Shown here: in pieces, positions 9,253 through 21,764 of the stretch
How positions within the stretch are numbered: position 1 is the stretch's first letter
Layout: each line of letters begins with the position of its first letter
Assembly (NCBI GenBank): GCA_016177795.1
Contig: JACOUM010000008.1
Location: 83,582-147,581, forward strand
DNA: 64,000 nt
Source of the DNA: Nitrosomonadales bacterium
GTDB taxonomy: Bacteria > Pseudomonadota > Gammaproteobacteria > Burkholderiales > Gallionellaceae
Reading direction: 5' to 3'
Program-made: the position numbers and the translations under genes
Notes under the pieces: generated by a model
What the model was told of the DNA's origin: nothing
The model's database searches: none
Seen by the model: only the letters and a program-made list of their open reading frames with translations

Positions 9253-11373
9253 ATGAGGAATCTGATTCTCGTCAGCATAGTCATCGGCGGTGTGTTGCTG
9301 TATCTGCTGTCCAGCAGCAGCGCGAACACCGAAGTATTTTCGCTCAATTACTACAGCCTGCTCGGCCTGACCGGCGCGTTGGCGCTTTGCCTGATGGTGC
9401 TGGTAGGCTATCAACTGTGGCGGCTGCGCAATAAGCTGAAAGACAAAGTCTTCGGCGCCAGGCTGACCACGCGGCTGGTGCTGTTTTTCACGCTGATCGC
9501 AGTGCTGCCGGGCCTTTTTGTGTATGTGGTGTCGGTGCAATTTCTGGGCAAGAGCATCGAATCATGGTTTGACGTGCGCGTCGAGAAAGCGCTGGAAGGC
9601 GGCCTCAATCTTGGCAGAAGCGGCCTCGACAACAGCCTGAAGGAGCTGACCAAAAAAACCCAGTTCATCGCGCTGCTGCTGGCGGAAAAAAGGCCGGAGC
9701 AGTATCAGGGCGCGCTGGAGCAGTTGGTGGATGAAGCGATAGCGCAGGAGGCGGCATTATTTTCCACCAAGGGAAATGTGGTTGCGTTTTCCTCCAGCGG
9801 CAGCGCGCGCCTGCCGAATTTGCCCGACAGCGAGGTATTGCGCCTGGCGCTGGACAAGGGCGAATATGCGGTAATTGATGCCATACCGGAAAAAGGGCTG
9901 ACGCTGCGTGTGCTGGTGACGGTCAATTCCAATACTCGCTGGGGCGGGCGGTATGTGCTGCAATTTACCCAGCCGGTGCCGAAGCAGGTTGAGGCAGATG
10001 CGGAAATGGTGCAGGCGGTATATCGCGATTATCAGGAATTGACGCTTTCGCGCCTCGGTTTGAAGCGGCTGTATGCGATTACCCTGACGCTGTCGCTACT
10101 GGTAGTGCTGCTGACCGCAGTGTCGGCGGCGTTTTTTATCAGCGAGCGGCTGGGCTCCTCGCTGGAGGCGCTCGCGGAAGGCACGCGCGCCGTGGCGCAG
10201 GGCGACTTTACCGGGCAGTACCCGATACAAAGCAGCGACGAGCTGGGGGCGCTGACCGGGCTGTTCAACCAGATGACGCACCAGCTGCATGAGGCAAAGC
10301 TGGCCAGCGAACAGCAACGGCGCGAGGTGGAAAGCGCCAAGGGGCACCTGGAAAGCGTGCTGACCCACCTTTCCTCCGGCGTGCTGGCGCTGGACGATGA
10401 ATTGCGCGTGCGTTCGGTGAATACCAGCGCGACACAGATACTGGGCGTGCCGCTGGCGGACATGCAGCGCATGACGCTGGTGCAGATCGCCGAAAAGCAC
10501 GGCCTGCTAAGGCCGTTCTGCCACACCATTATGGATGCCTTCGGCGAGGCCACCAACTACGAGTGGCAGCGGCAGATCGAGCGCCTGAGCAAGAACGGCA
10601 ACCAGATTCTGCTGATGCGCGGCACGCGCCTGCCGCAGGGCGGCGAAGCCGGCTATGTGGTGGTGTTCGATGATATCAGCCACCTGCTGCAGGCGGAGCG
10701 GCAGGCGGCATGGGGCGAGGTGGCGCGCCGCCTTGCGCATGAAATCAAGAACCCGCTCACGCCGATCCAGCTTTCTGCCGAACGCCTGCAACACAAGCTC
10801 GGCAGCAAGCTGGAGGAAGGCGATGCGCAATTGTTGCAGCGTGCCACGCAAACCATCGTCAGCCAGGTTGCCGCGATGAAGAATATGGTGAGCGACTTCG
10901 CCAATTATGCGCGCGGCCCGGCATTGAAACTGTCGCATCTGGATATGCACAAACTGATCCGTGAAGTGCTTGGCCTGTATGAAGCGAACGCCATTCCCAT
11001 TGTGCTGAAACTGGAAGCGACGCACAGCGAGGTCAACGGCGATGCGACCCGCCTGCGGCAGGTCTTTCATAATCTGCTGCAGAACGCGCAGGACGCGTTG
11101 CAGGGCGTGGCGCAGCCGCAAATAACGCTGAGCACCAAAATGCAGGACGGTGAAATTCATCTGCATGTTGAAGATAATGGCGCGGGTTTCCCGGGAAGTG
11201 TTCTGGCGCGCGCCTTCGAGCCGTACATGACCACCAAGACCAAGGGAACCGGGCTGGGTCTGGCCATTGTGAAAAAAATCGTCGAGGAACATGGCGGCCG
11301 GATCAGTATTGAAAACAGTGCGAACGGCGGAGCACGCATCTATATCGGCCTGCCGCTGATTGAGGAGGCATAA
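9253..11373 (+). CDS. NtrY-like sensor histidine kinase
   Basis: TM segments, HAMP, PAS, RRLAHEIKNPLTPIQLSAERL H-box, GTGLGLAIVKKIVEEHGG. Confidence 0.92.
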   Translation: MRNLILVSIVIGGVLLYLLSSSSANTEVFSLNYYSLLGLTGALALCLMVLVGYQLWRLRNKLKDKVFGARLTTRLVLFFTLIAVLPGLFVYVVSVQFLGKSIESWFDVRVEKALEGGLNLGRSGLDNSLKELTKKTQFIALLLAEKRPEQYQGALEQLVDEAIAQEAALFSTKGNVVAFSSSGSARLPNLPDSEVLRLALDKGEYAVIDAIPEKGLTLRVLVTVNSNTRWGGRYVLQFTQPVPKQVEADAEMVQAVYRDYQELTLSRLGLKRLYAITLTLSLLVVLLTAVSAAFFISERLGSSLEALAEGTRAVAQGDFTGQYPIQSSDELGALTGLFNQMTHQLHEAKLASEQQRREVESAKGHLESVLTHLSSGVLALDDELRVRSVNTSATQILGVPLADMQRMTLVQIAEKHGLLRPFCHTIMDAFGEATNYEWQRQIERLSKNGNQILLMRGTRLPQGGEAGYVVVFDDISHLLQAERQAAWGEVARRLAHEIKNPLTPIQLSAERLQHKLGSKLEEGDAQLLQRATQTIVSQVAAMKNMVSDFANYARGPALKLSHLDMHKLIREVLGLYEANAIPIVLKLEATHSEVNGDATRLRQVFHNLLQNAQDALQGVAQPQITLSTKMQDGEIHLHVEDNGAGFPGSVLARAFEPYMTTKTKGTGLGLAIVKKIVEEHGGRISIENSANGGARIYIGLPLIEEA

Positions 11374-12023
11374 TGGCAAGCAAACAAATTCTGGTGGTGG
11401 ATGACGAAGTCGGCATTCGCGAATTGCTCTCGGAAATCCTGTTTGACGAGGGTTATCAGGTGCATCTGGCGGAAAATGCCGAGCAGGCGCGCGCCTGGCG
11501 CATCGAGCGCGAGCCCGATCTGGTGCTGCTTGACATCTGGATGCCGGATATCGACGGCGTGACCTTACTCAAGGAATGGGTCGAGCAGGACTTGCTGACC
11601 ATGCCCGTGGTAATGATGTCCGGCCATGGCACGATAGAAACAGCAGTCGAGGCAACGCGCATCGGTGCGGTGGATTTTCTGGAAAAACCCATTGCCCTGC
11701 AAAAATTGTTAAGCACTATCGCCAAGGCCATCCGGGAAGACACGCTCAAGCCGCAGGCCCAGGCTGCCGAGGCGCAAAGCCAGAATATTACTCTGAACAT
11801 CGACGGGCAGGCGCAGCAATTTTCCCTGCCGCTTGATTTGCCGCTGCGCGAGGCGCGCGAGCATTTCGATGCGCTCTATTTCGATTACCACTTGCGGAGA
11901 GAAGTCGGCAATGTTTCACGGGTAGCCGAAAAAGTCGGCCTGGAGCGCACCCATCTTTATCGCAAACTCAAGCAACTGGGCATTAAATTTGCCAAAAAGG
12001 GCGGCGGAGACGAATCACAGTAG
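11373..12023 (+). CDS. NtrX-like response regulator without AAA+ domain
   Basis: Receiver domain ILVVDDEVGIRELL...LLDIWMPDIDG; C-terminal Fis-type HTH REVGNVSRVAEKVGLERTHLYRKLKQLGI. Confidence 0.9.
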   Translation: MASKQILVVDDEVGIRELLSEILFDEGYQVHLAENAEQARAWRIEREPDLVLLDIWMPDIDGVTLLKEWVEQDLLTMPVVMMSGHGTIETAVEATRIGAVDFLEKPIALQKLLSTIAKAIREDTLKPQAQAAEAQSQNITLNIDGQAQQFSLPLDLPLREAREHFDALYFDYHLRREVGNVSRVAEKVGLERTHLYRKLKQLGIKFAKKGGGDESQ

Positions 12024-12232
12024 GAAGCCATATCGGTGCTGCGGTATAATCGCGAACCTGAACGGATTACAGGTGACCGCCAATGCAATTCGTCACGCTG
12101 GTCCTCCGGCATAACCAGCGGCCGGCAAGTTTGCCTGGTCGATTGGCTGACAGCTCCATTTAACGACGAAATGTGAATTTTCGAAGCTCCCTAACATAAC
12201 CAACCCACAGAACATCCCGGAGGCAACAGGAA

Positions 12233-14251
12233 ATGGCTGCGACACGCAACATCACCCCACCCAAATTCAATGACATTACCGGCGCAATCCGTATGCTGGC
12301 GGTGGATGCCGTGCAAAAGGCAAATTCCGGACACCCGGGCGCGCCGATGGGCATGGCGGAAATCGCCGACGTGTTGTGGAACCGGCATCTGCGCCACAAC
12401 CCGGCCAATCCAAAATGGCCCGACCGCGACCGCTTCATCCTGTCCAACGGGCACGGCTCGATGCTGGTTTATGCGTTGCTGCATCTGTCCGGCTACGACC
12501 TGCCGATGGACGAACTGAAGCGTTTCCGCCAGCTGCACTCCAGGACGCCGGGCCATCCCGAATACGGCTATACGCCGGGTGTGGAAACCACCGGCGGCCC
12601 GCTCGGCCAGGGCATTACCAATGCGGTAGGCATGGCGATGGCGGAAAAATTGCTGGCGGCAGAATTCAACAAGCCGAACCACGAAATCGTCAACCATCAC
12701 ACCTATGTGTTCATGGGTGACGGCTGCATGATGGAAGGCATCTCGCACGAAGCCTGCGCGCTGGCGGGCACCTGGGGACTGGGCAAGCTGATCGCCTTCT
12801 GGGACGACAACAACATCTCCATCGACGGCCATACCGGCGGCTGGTTCACCGACGATACCCCAAAACGTTTCGAGGCCTACGGCTGGCATGTGATCGCCGA
12901 TGTGAACGGCCATGACCCGGAGGCGGTCGATGCCGCGATCAACGCGGGCAAGAAGGTCACCGACAAACCGACGCTGATCTGCTGCAAGACCATCATCGGC
13001 ATGGGTTCGCCGAACAAGGCGGATACCCACGACGTGCATGGCGCGGCGCTGGGCAATGACGAAGTCGCCGCGACACGCGAGCATATCGGCTGGAAATACC
13101 CGCCGTTCGAAATACCCAAACATGTGTATGAAGCCTGGGATGCGCGCACCAAGGGCGAAGGTCTGGAAAAGCTGTGGAATAACAGGTTTGCCGAATACCG
13201 GGCAGCCTTCCCGAAAGAAGCCGCCGAGTTCGAGCGCCGCATCAAGGGTGAATTGCCGACGAACTGGGCGGCGCATGCTGCCGACATCATCGCCAAAACC
13301 AACGAAAAAGCCGAAACCATTGCGACCCGCAAGGCTTCGCAGAACGCGATCAACGCGCTGGTTCCAGCGCTGCCGGAATTCCTCGGCGGCTCGGCCGACC
13401 TGACCGGTTCCAACCTGACCAACTGGACGGGCTGCAAACACATCCGCGGCAAGAGCACCGGCAACTACATCAGCTATGGCGTGCGCGAGTTCGGTATGTC
13501 GCACATCATGAACGGCATGGCGCTGCACGGCGGCTTGCTGCCGTTCGGCGGCACCTTCCTGATGTTCTCCGAATACGCGCGCAATGCGTTGCGCATGTCG
13601 GCGCTGATGAAGCAGCGCGTGATCTATGTGTTCACCCACGACTCCATCGGTCTGGGCGAAGACGGCCCGACGCACCAGCCGGTCGAGCAGACTGCCACGC
13701 TGCGCCTCATGCCAAATATGGAATTATGGCGTCCGTGTGACACGGTTGAATCCGCCGCCGCGTGGGTTGCCGCAGTCGAGCGCAGGGACGGCCCGACCAG
13801 CCTGGTTTTCAGCCGCCAGAACCTGGCGTTCCAGCAGCGCGATGCGGCGCAGATCGCCAATATCCGCAAGGGCGCCTACGTGCTGTCCGAGGCCACAGGC
13901 GGCAAGCCGCAGGCCGTGATTATCGCGACAGGTTCCGAGGTTGCCCTGGCAATGGAAGCGCAAAAAACGCTGGCCGCAGAAGGTATCAATGTGCGCGTGG
14001 TGTCGATGCCGTCCACCAATGTGTTCGACAAGCAGGATCAGGCCTACCGGGACAGCGTGTTGCCCGGGGGCACGAAGCGCGTCGCGGTCGAGGCGGGCGT
14101 GACCGGCGGCTGGTACAAATATGTCGGGCTGGATGGCGCGGTGGTGGGTATGGATTGCTTTGGCGAATCGGCACCGGCGCCGGAGCTGTTCAAGCACTTC
14201 GGCTTTACCGCAGCCAACGTGGCTGCGACGGTGAAGAAGGTGATTGGCTGA
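12233..14251 (+). CDS. tkt: Transketolase
   Basis: [49 protein letters not shown]. Confidence 0.97.
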   Translation: MAATRNITPPKFNDITGAIRMLAVDAVQKANSGHPGAPMGMAEIADVLWNRHLRHNPANPKWPDRDRFILSNGHGSMLVYALLHLSGYDLPMDELKRFRQLHSRTPGHPEYGYTPGVETTGGPLGQGITNAVGMAMAEKLLAAEFNKPNHEIVNHHTYVFMGDGCMMEGISHEACALAGTWGLGKLIAFWDDNNISIDGHTGGWFTDDTPKRFEAYGWHVIADVNGHDPEAVDAAINAGKKVTDKPTLICCKTIIGMGSPNKADTHDVHGAALGNDEVAATREHIGWKYPPFEIPKHVYEAWDARTKGEGLEKLWNNRFAEYRAAFPKEAAEFERRIKGELPTNWAAHAADIIAKTNEKAETIATRKASQNAINALVPALPEFLGGSADLTGSNLTNWTGCKHIRGKSTGNYISYGVREFGMSHIMNGMALHGGLLPFGGTFLMFSEYARNALRMSALMKQRVIYVFTHDSIGLGEDGPTHQPVEQTATLRLMPNMELWRPCDTVESAAAWVAAVERRDGPTSLVFSRQNLAFQQRDAAQIANIRKGAYVLSEATGGKPQAVIIATGSEVALAMEAQKTLAAEGINVRVVSMPSTNVFDKQDQAYRDSVLPGGTKRVAVEAGVTGGWYKYVGLDGAVVGMDCFGESAPAPELFKHFGFTAANVAATVKKVIG

Positions 14252-14299
14252 GAGCTTTACTGGCAACCGCATTGCGGCAAAAAAGTTTTTAATGACTAA

Positions 14300-15319
<1,020 letters not shown>

Positions 15320-15324
15320 GAAAT

Positions 15325-15385
15325 GGTGAGTAGTAAGTAGGAAGTGGAAAGTGGGAAAACCCACAGCGCCTACTCACTACTCACC
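15325..15385 (+). other. Long intercistronic hairpin between gap and pgk
   Basis: GGTGAGTAGTAAGTAGG pairs with CCTACTCACTACTCACC (one mismatch); nested GTGGG AAAA CCCAC. Confidence 0.6.
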
Positions 15386-15421
15386 ACCCCTCACACTGAC
15401 CGTCTTTTCATGGAGCAGAAA

Positions 15422-16654
15422 ATGTCTGTAATCAAAATGACCGATCTGGACCTCAAGGGCAAACGCGTCCTGATTCGTTCCGATCTCAATGTGCCGGTCA
15501 AGGATGGCAGAGTAACCTCGGATGCGCGCATTACCGCATCGATGGCAACCATCAATGCCGCGCTGCAAGCGGGTGCGCATGTGATGGTGACCTCCCACCT
15601 GGGCCGCCCGGCAGAGGGCGTTTATTCCGAAGAAAATTCGCTCAAACCTGTCGCACACGTCATTGCCGATAAACTGGGCAAACCGGTACGTTTGATCCGC
15701 GACTGGATGGATGGCGGCTTCGACATTGCCGAGGGTGAACTGGTGTTGCTGGAGAACTGCCGCTTCAACAAGGGCGAGAAGAAGAACGTCGAAGAGACGG
15801 CAAAAAAATACGCCGCGCTGTGCGACGTGTTCGTGATGGACGCATTCGGCACTGCGCATCGCGCGGAAGCATCGACCCACGGTGTGGCAAAGTACGCACC
15901 GGTCGCGGCAGCCGGAATCCTGCTGACCCGGGAGCTGGAAGCGCTGGGCAAGGCGTTGCTCAACCCGGCGCGCCCGCTGGTGGCCATCGTCGGCGGCAGC
16001 AAGGTATCTACCAAGCTGACCGTGCTGGAGTCGCTGTCGGAGAAGTGCGAACAGCTGGTGGTCGGCGGCGGCATCGCCAACACCTTCCTCAAGGCGGCCG
16101 GCAAGAATGTCGGCAAGTCTTTGTGCGAGGATGACCTGGTTCCCACCGCACAAGCGCTGATGAACAAGATGCAGGCGCGCGGCGCTTCCATTCCCATCGC
16201 GGTGGATGTGGTGGTCGGCAAGAAATTCGACGCCAATGAACCTGCCGTGCTGAAGGATGCGGGCGACGTGGCCGACGACGACATGATCTTCGACATCGGT
16301 CCGCAATCCGCACAGGAAGTCGCCGACATCATCATGCAGGCCGGCACGGTGGTGTGGAACGGCCCGGTCGGCGTGTTCGAATTTGACCAGTTCGGTGAAG
16401 GCACCAGAAAAATCGCCATGGCGATCGCAGCAACACCGGCTTTTACCCTGGCGGGCGGCGGTGACACCATTGCGGCGATCCAGAAGTACGGCATCTATGA
16501 CAAGGTGTCCTACATTTCTACCGCGGGCGGCGCGTTCCTCGAATTCCTCGAAGGAAAGAAACTGCCGGCAGTGGATATGCTGGAACAGCGCGCGGTGAAG
16601 AATGAGGCATCCGGTTGCGGCGGTGGTGGCGGTTGCAGCTGCAGCGGCGAATGA
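15422..16654 (+). CDS. pgk: Phosphoglycerate kinase with Cys/Gly-rich C-terminal tail
   Basis: [33 protein letters not shown]; tail [16 protein letters not shown]. Confidence 0.96.
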   Translation: MSVIKMTDLDLKGKRVLIRSDLNVPVKDGRVTSDARITASMATINAALQAGAHVMVTSHLGRPAEGVYSEENSLKPVAHVIADKLGKPVRLIRDWMDGGFDIAEGELVLLENCRFNKGEKKNVEETAKKYAALCDVFVMDAFGTAHRAEASTHGVAKYAPVAAAGILLTRELEALGKALLNPARPLVAIVGGSKVSTKLTVLESLSEKCEQLVVGGGIANTFLKAAGKNVGKSLCEDDLVPTAQALMNKMQARGASIPIAVDVVVGKKFDANEPAVLKDAGDVADDDMIFDIGPQSAQEVADIIMQAGTVVWNGPVGVFEFDQFGEGTRKIAMAIAATPAFTLAGGGDTIAAIQKYGIYDKVSYISTAGGAFLEFLEGKKLPAVDMLEQRAVKNEASGCGGGGGCSCSGE

Positions 16655-16661
16655 CTATTTT

Positions 16662-18107
16662 ATGCTGCGCAGAACAAAAATAGTCGCAACGCTGGGGCCC
16701 GCTTCCAGCGACCAGAAAGTCCTTGAGCAGATGATTCGCGCCGGTGTTGACCTGGTGCGGATGAATTTTTCGCATGGCTCGGCGCAAGATCACGTGAAGC
16801 GTGCCGAGACCGTGCGTGCGGCAGCGGCAGTGGTGGGCCGCACCGTGGGCATCCTTGCCGACCTGCAAGGCCCGAAAATACGCGTGCGCAAGTTCGAAAA
16901 CGATAAAATCATCCTGAACAACGGGGATACGTTCATTCTTGATGCCGCGCTGGATGGGCCGGGAAACCAGCAGCGCGTCGGGCTCGACTACAAAAACCTG
17001 TACAAGGATGTCAGCAAGGGCTCGGTGCTGCTGCTCAATGATGGCATGCTGGAATTCAACGTCATCGAAGTCAAAGGCTACGAAATAGTTTGCCGGGTAG
17101 TGCGCGGCGGTGTGTTGTCCAACAACAAGGGCATCAACCGCAAGGGCGGCGGCCTGACGGCGCCGGCGCTGACCGGCAAGGACAGGGAAGACATCAGGAC
17201 TGCTGCGCTGATCAGGGCAGATTACCTGGCGGTGTCTTTCCCGCGCAGCGGCGATGACATGCGCCTGGCGCGCGAGCTGATGGAGGCGGCAGGCGGCAAG
17301 AGCCTGCTGATGGCCAAGATTGAGCGCGCCGAAGCGATACCGGCGTTGAACGATATCATCGAGGCATCCGATGCCATCATGGTGGCGCGCGGCGATTTGA
17401 GCGTGGAAGTTGGCGATGCGGCCGTACCCGGCTTGCAGAAGCGCATGATCAAAATGGCGCGCGCGAAAAACCGCCTGGTGATTACCGCCACGCAGATGAT
17501 GGAGTCGATGATTACCAACCCGATTCCGACACGCGCGGAAGTTTCCGATGTGGCCAACGCGGTGCTGGACGGTACCGACGCGGTGATGCTCTCGGCGGAA
17601 ACAGCGGTGGGCGATTACCCGGTGGAAACGATCGAAGCGATGGCGCGCATCTGTCTCAAGGCGGAGCGGGAAGTTGAAGAGCACGTGTTTGACCGTCGTG
17701 TTGTGCAGCAAAAATTTGCGCGCATTGACCAGTCGATTGCCATGTCCGCGCTGTTTGCTGCGTCGCATTTCAAGGTGAAAGCCATTATTGCGCTGACCCA
17801 ATCCGGCTCGACCCCGTTGTGGATGTCGCGCCTGAATGCAGGCGTGCCGATTTTCGCGCTGACCCCGGTGCCGGAAACCCTGAGCAAAGTGACCCTGTTC
17901 AGCGGGGTGCATCCCATCGCCTTCCATTCCAGAGCCAGGGGGCAGCTGGAAGAATGGCACCAGATCGAGGCAACGCTCCTGGAACGCGGCCTGGTAAAGG
18001 ATGGCGATATGGTGGTCATGACCATCGGTGAAGCGATGGGAAAATCGGGACACACCAACACGATGAAGATTATGTGCGTCGGTGATCATCGCAAAATTGA
18101 AACATGA
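16662..18107 (+). CDS. pyk: Pyruvate kinase
   Basis: RRTKIVATLGPASSDQKVLEQMIRAGVDLVRMNFSHG; MVARGDLSVEVG; ITATQMMESMI. Confidence 0.96.
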   Translation: MLRRTKIVATLGPASSDQKVLEQMIRAGVDLVRMNFSHGSAQDHVKRAETVRAAAAVVGRTVGILADLQGPKIRVRKFENDKIILNNGDTFILDAALDGPGNQQRVGLDYKNLYKDVSKGSVLLLNDGMLEFNVIEVKGYEIVCRVVRGGVLSNNKGINRKGGGLTAPALTGKDREDIRTAALIRADYLAVSFPRSGDDMRLARELMEAAGGKSLLMAKIERAEAIPALNDIIEASDAIMVARGDLSVEVGDAAVPGLQKRMIKMARAKNRLVITATQMMESMITNPIPTRAEVSDVANAVLDGTDAVMLSAETAVGDYPVETIEAMARICLKAEREVEEHVFDRRVVQQKFARIDQSIAMSALFAASHFKVKAIIALTQSGSTPLWMSRLNAGVPIFALTPVPETLSKVTLFSGVHPIAFHSRARGQLEEWHQIEATLLERGLVKDGDMVVMTIGEAMGKSGHTNTMKIMCVGDHRKIET

Positions 18108-18166
18108 ACTCGCGCGGCGCAAGGAAAATTAACCCCAATTTGTATTAAATTCATCAGGAGGAACAA

Positions 18167-19231
18167 ATGGCACTCGTATCTTTGCGTCAACTTCTCGACC
18201 ACGCAGCGGAAAACGGCTACGGCTTGCCCGCATTCAACGTGAACAATCTGGAGCAAGTCAAAGCCATCATGGAGGCCGCTGACGAAACCAACAGCCCGGT
18301 CATCATGCAAGGCTCCGCCGGCGCGCGCAAATATGCCGGCGAGGCATTTCTGCGCCACCTGATCGAAGCCGCGGTAGAAGCCTATCCGCATATTCCGGTG
18401 GTGATGCACCAGGATCACGGGGCGTCGCCGGCGGTCTGCATTCAGGCGATCAAGTCCGGCTTCTCCAGCGTGATGATGGACGGCTCGTTGAAAGAAGATG
18501 CGAAAACGCCCTCCTCGTTCGAATACAACGTGGATGTCACCCGTCGCGTGGTGGAGATGTCGCACGCGGTGGGCGTATCGGTGGAAGGCGAACTGGGCTG
18601 CCTCGGCTCGCTGGAAAGCGGCATGGGCGAAAAGGAAGACGGCCACGGCGCGGAAGGCGCACTGAGCCAGGACCAACTGCTGACCGACCCGAATGAAGCG
18701 GCCGAATTCGTCAAGTTGACCCAGGTGGATGCATTGGCGATCGCCATCGGCACCTCGCACGGTGCCTACAAATTTACCCGCCCGCCTACCGGCGCGGTGC
18801 TGCGCATCGACCGCATCAAGGAAATCCACGCGCGCATTCCCAACACCCATCTGGTGATGCATGGTTCGTCGAGCGTGCCGCAGGAATGGCTGAAGGTGAT
18901 CAACTCTTTCGGCGGCACCATGGGCGAAACCTATGGCGTGCCGGTCGAGGAAATCGTCGAGGGCATCAGGAATGGCGTACGCAAGGTGAACATCGACACT
19001 GACCTGCGCATGGCCTCCACCGGCGCGGTGCGCCGCCATCTGGTGGAGGACACCAGAAACTTCGACCCGCGCAAGTTCCTCGCCGCCGCCACCAAGGCGA
19101 TGAAGGAAATTTGCAAGGCGCGCTATGAGGCCTTCGGCGCGGCAGGCCATGCATCCAAAATCAGGCCGGTCTCGCTGGATGCGATGGCCAACCGCTATGC
19201 CAAGGGCGAGCTGAACGCGATCATTAAGTAA
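18167..19231 (+). CDS. fba: Class II fructose-bisphosphate aldolase
   Basis: [51 protein letters not shown]. Confidence 0.96.
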   Translation: MALVSLRQLLDHAAENGYGLPAFNVNNLEQVKAIMEAADETNSPVIMQGSAGARKYAGEAFLRHLIEAAVEAYPHIPVVMHQDHGASPAVCIQAIKSGFSSVMMDGSLKEDAKTPSSFEYNVDVTRRVVEMSHAVGVSVEGELGCLGSLESGMGEKEDGHGAEGALSQDQLLTDPNEAAEFVKLTQVDALAIAIGTSHGAYKFTRPPTGAVLRIDRIKEIHARIPNTHLVMHGSSSVPQEWLKVINSFGGTMGETYGVPVEEIVEGIRNGVRKVNIDTDLRMASTGAVRRHLVEDTRNFDPRKFLAAATKAMKEICKARYEAFGAAGHASKIRPVSLDAMANRYAKGELNAIIK

Positions 19232-19277
19232 TTGGAGAATTGATTCCGTCGTACCGGCCGGGCCGCGTGCCGATATC

Positions 19278-19709
19278 ATGATCGAATACATCTTCTTTGA
19301 GGCGCCGTTGCGCAACGCTTTCGTTGAATACGCCGAAAGTCTGGGGATCACCTGCGCCTTGCACGATGATCCGATGGGCCTCGTCGTCGCGATACCGGAG
19401 GACATTGCCGAAAACCTCGAAGACGCGCTGGAAGAACGCTACGACGAATTACAGGACGAGCAGGCGCAATTGCTGGCAGCAGAGGAAGGCGGACTCAAGC
19501 GACTGGCCGGTTTCCGCTTCGACCTGCCCGACGGGCAATCGCGCATGGTTCCCCTGCAGCCAGACCTGGCAAAGCGTCTGCTGGCCGGATTCAGCCTCGA
19601 GGAAATACGGGCATTATTTGAAGCGGTCGCGCGCAGCGCGCTGAGCGCCGAAGAGAATTGCCTGCGCAAGGCGCTGGTGGAAGAGCGGACAGTACGCGAG
19701 GAAAAGTAG
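19278..19709 (+). CDS. Conserved hypothetical protein
   Basis: 143-aa ORF co-directional with fba; MIEYIFFEAPLRNAFVEYAESLGITC. Confidence 0.65.
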   Translation: MIEYIFFEAPLRNAFVEYAESLGITCALHDDPMGLVVAIPEDIAENLEDALEERYDELQDEQAQLLAAEEGGLKRLAGFRFDLPDGQSRMVPLQPDLAKRLLAGFSLEEIRALFEAVARSALSAEENCLRKALVEERTVREEK

Positions 19710-19816
19710 CCGCGGCCGCAAGCGCACGGATTTGATTGCCGATTTCCGGTCGCGCGAATCGGTATAAACTGTCCACAGCATTACCAGGCAGTTCAATCCA
19801 CCCGCAGGAGGCTCTC

Positions 19817-20413
19817 ATGTCACGCACTTCATTAGACCAGGCTGCACTCGACCAGCTCTTTTTCGACGCGCATACCCACAACGCCTGGCAAAAGAGGCCG
19901 GTGCCGGACGAACTTCTGCGCCGTCTTTACGCTACCTTCCGCATGGGGCCGACCTCGGCCAATAGTTGTCCGGCACGCATCGTGTTCGTCAAATCCAGGG
20001 AAGCGAAAGAGATGCTTGATCCGGCTTTGCAGGAAGGCAATCGCGCCAAAAGCATGGCCGCTCCGGTCACCGCCATCATTGGCTACGATCTGCATTTCTA
20101 TGAAAGGATGGACAGGCTGTACCCCAATGCGCCGGATGCGCGCAGCTGGTTCGACAAGGACGAGCAAACCGCCTTCACCAACGCCTTCCGCAACGGTACG
20201 CTGCAGGGCGCTTACCTCATCATCGCGGCACGCGCGCTCGGGCTCGATTGCGGCCCGATGTCCGGCTTCGACAATGCCCTGGTAGATAAACTGTTCTTCG
20301 CGGGAACATCCGTGAAATCCAATTTTCTGTGCAACCTCGGCTATGGCGATCCGAAGGGTGTCTATCCGCGCAACCCGAGGCTGGAGTTTGACGAGGCGTG
20401 CAGAATTGCCTGA
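19817..20413 (+). CDS. Nitroreductase-family protein (RutE/malonic semialdehyde reductase-like)
   Basis: [52 protein letters not shown]. Confidence 0.85.
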   Translation: MSRTSLDQAALDQLFFDAHTHNAWQKRPVPDELLRRLYATFRMGPTSANSCPARIVFVKSREAKEMLDPALQEGNRAKSMAAPVTAIIGYDLHFYERMDRLYPNAPDARSWFDKDEQTAFTNAFRNGTLQGAYLIIAARALGLDCGPMSGFDNALVDKLFFAGTSVKSNFLCNLGYGDPKGVYPRNPRLEFDEACRIA

Positions 20414-20477
20414 AGGGCATTGAATCGGGGGCAGCCGCAATGAAGAAGGTGATTGTTGTGATTGTTGGAGGTTTCCT

Positions 20478-21764
20478 TCAGACAGTCAGTCCGGATTGAT
20501 ATACCACCTGCCCGTCCACCAGCGTGTAACGCACCCTGCCCTGCACTTCGAGGCCGTTGAACGGCGTGTTCTTGCCCTGGCTCTTCAGCGCGCCCGGTTC
20601 GACCTTCCAGTATGCTTCCGGATCGAATACGCACAGGTCGGCGGCTGCGCCGACGCTCAGGTGACCCGCATCCAGACCCAGCACCTGTGCCGGTTGCAGG
20701 GTGGCCTTGGCAAGCGCATCGGGCAGGCCGATCTTTTCCTGCTGCGCCCACTTCAGCACCAGCGGCAGCAGCAATTCCAGGCCGGTCGCACCCGCTTCCG
20801 CTTCGCCGAACGGCAACTGCTTGGCATCCTCGTCGACCGGCGCATGGTTGGAGCAGATCGCGTCTATCGTGCCGTCCAGCAATCCGGCGCGCAACGCGGC
20901 GCGGTCGCGCAGGCTGCGCAGCGGCGGGATCAGACGGCAGTTCGGGTCGAAGAAACCGATGTCCATTTCCGACAGATGCACATGGTTCATCGAGACATCG
21001 CAGGTGACTTTCAGTCCCTGCTGTTTGGCGGCGCGGATCAATTCCACGCCCGCCGCGCTGGAAAGGCGGCAGACATGCAGCTTCACACCGGTGTCGCGCG
21101 CCAGCGTCAGCATGGTGGCAAGCGCGATGGTTTCTGCGCTCACCGGGATGGCGGGCAGGCCGCAGCGCGTCGCCACTTCGCCATCGTGCGCCACGCCGTC
21201 CTTGGCGAGGAAGCTGTCCTGCGGGCGTAGCCACACGGAAAAACCGAAGGTGGCGGCATATTGCATGGCGCGCATCAGCACGCGGGTATCGGTCAGCGGC
21301 GCATCTGCCTGACTGAATGCCACGCATCCGGCATCGGACAGCTCCGCCATCTCGGTCAACTCCTGCCCTTTCAGCGCGGTGGTCAGCGCGCCGACCGGAT
21401 AGACATGCGCCCGATTCAGATTCCTGGCGCGGTGCTTGAGCATTTCCACCAGGCCGGGTTCATCCAGTGGCGGATCGGTATCCGGCGGGTAGGCGAGGCT
21501 GGTGACGCCGCCCGCCACTGCTGCTTCTATCTCTGATTCCAGCGTGGCCTTGTATTCGTAGCCCGGCTCGCGCAGCCGCGCAGCGAGGTCGATCAGGCCG
21601 GGCGCAACGATCAACCCGCTCGCATCGATCACCTTGTCCGCGACGAAACCGGCCGGAACGCTGCCGACCGCAGCGATTTTGCCTGCCGCGATGAACAGGT
21701 CCTGTTGCGCGTCAATCCTGTTTTGCGGATCGATCAGACGGCCATTTTTAATGTGGATATTCAT
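20478..21764 (-). CDS. pyrX: Dihydroorotase-like protein, probably non-catalytic (PyrX type)
   Basis: [25 protein letters not shown]: the canonical HxH metal ligands are replaced; directly downstream of pyrB. Confidence 0.85.
   Translation of the reverse strand: MNIHIKNGRLIDPQNRIDAQQDLFIAAGKIAAVGSVPAGFVADKVIDASGLIVAPGLIDLAARLREPGYEYKATLESEIEAAVAGGVTSLAYPPDTDPPLDEPGLVEMLKHRARNLNRAHVYPVGALTTALKGQELTEMAELSDAGCVAFSQADAPLTDTRVLMRAMQYAATFGFSVWLRPQDSFLAKDGVAHDGEVATRCGLPAIPVSAETIALATMLTLARDTGVKLHVCRLSSAAGVELIRAAKQQGLKVTCDVSMNHVHLSEMDIGFFDPNCRLIPPLRSLRDRAALRAGLLDGTIDAICSNHAPVDEDAKQLPFGEAEAGATGLELLLPLVLKWAQQEKIGLPDALAKATLQPAQVLGLDAGHLSVGAAADLCVFDPEAYWKVEPGALKSQGKNTPFNGLEVQGRVRYTLVDGQVVYQSGLTV

Noticed and set aside
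12191-13675. 494-aa minus-strand ORF opposite tkt
   Set aside because: Antisense shadow of transketolase
16518-18122. 534-aa minus-strand ORF opposite pyk
   Set aside because: Antisense shadow of pyruvate kinase
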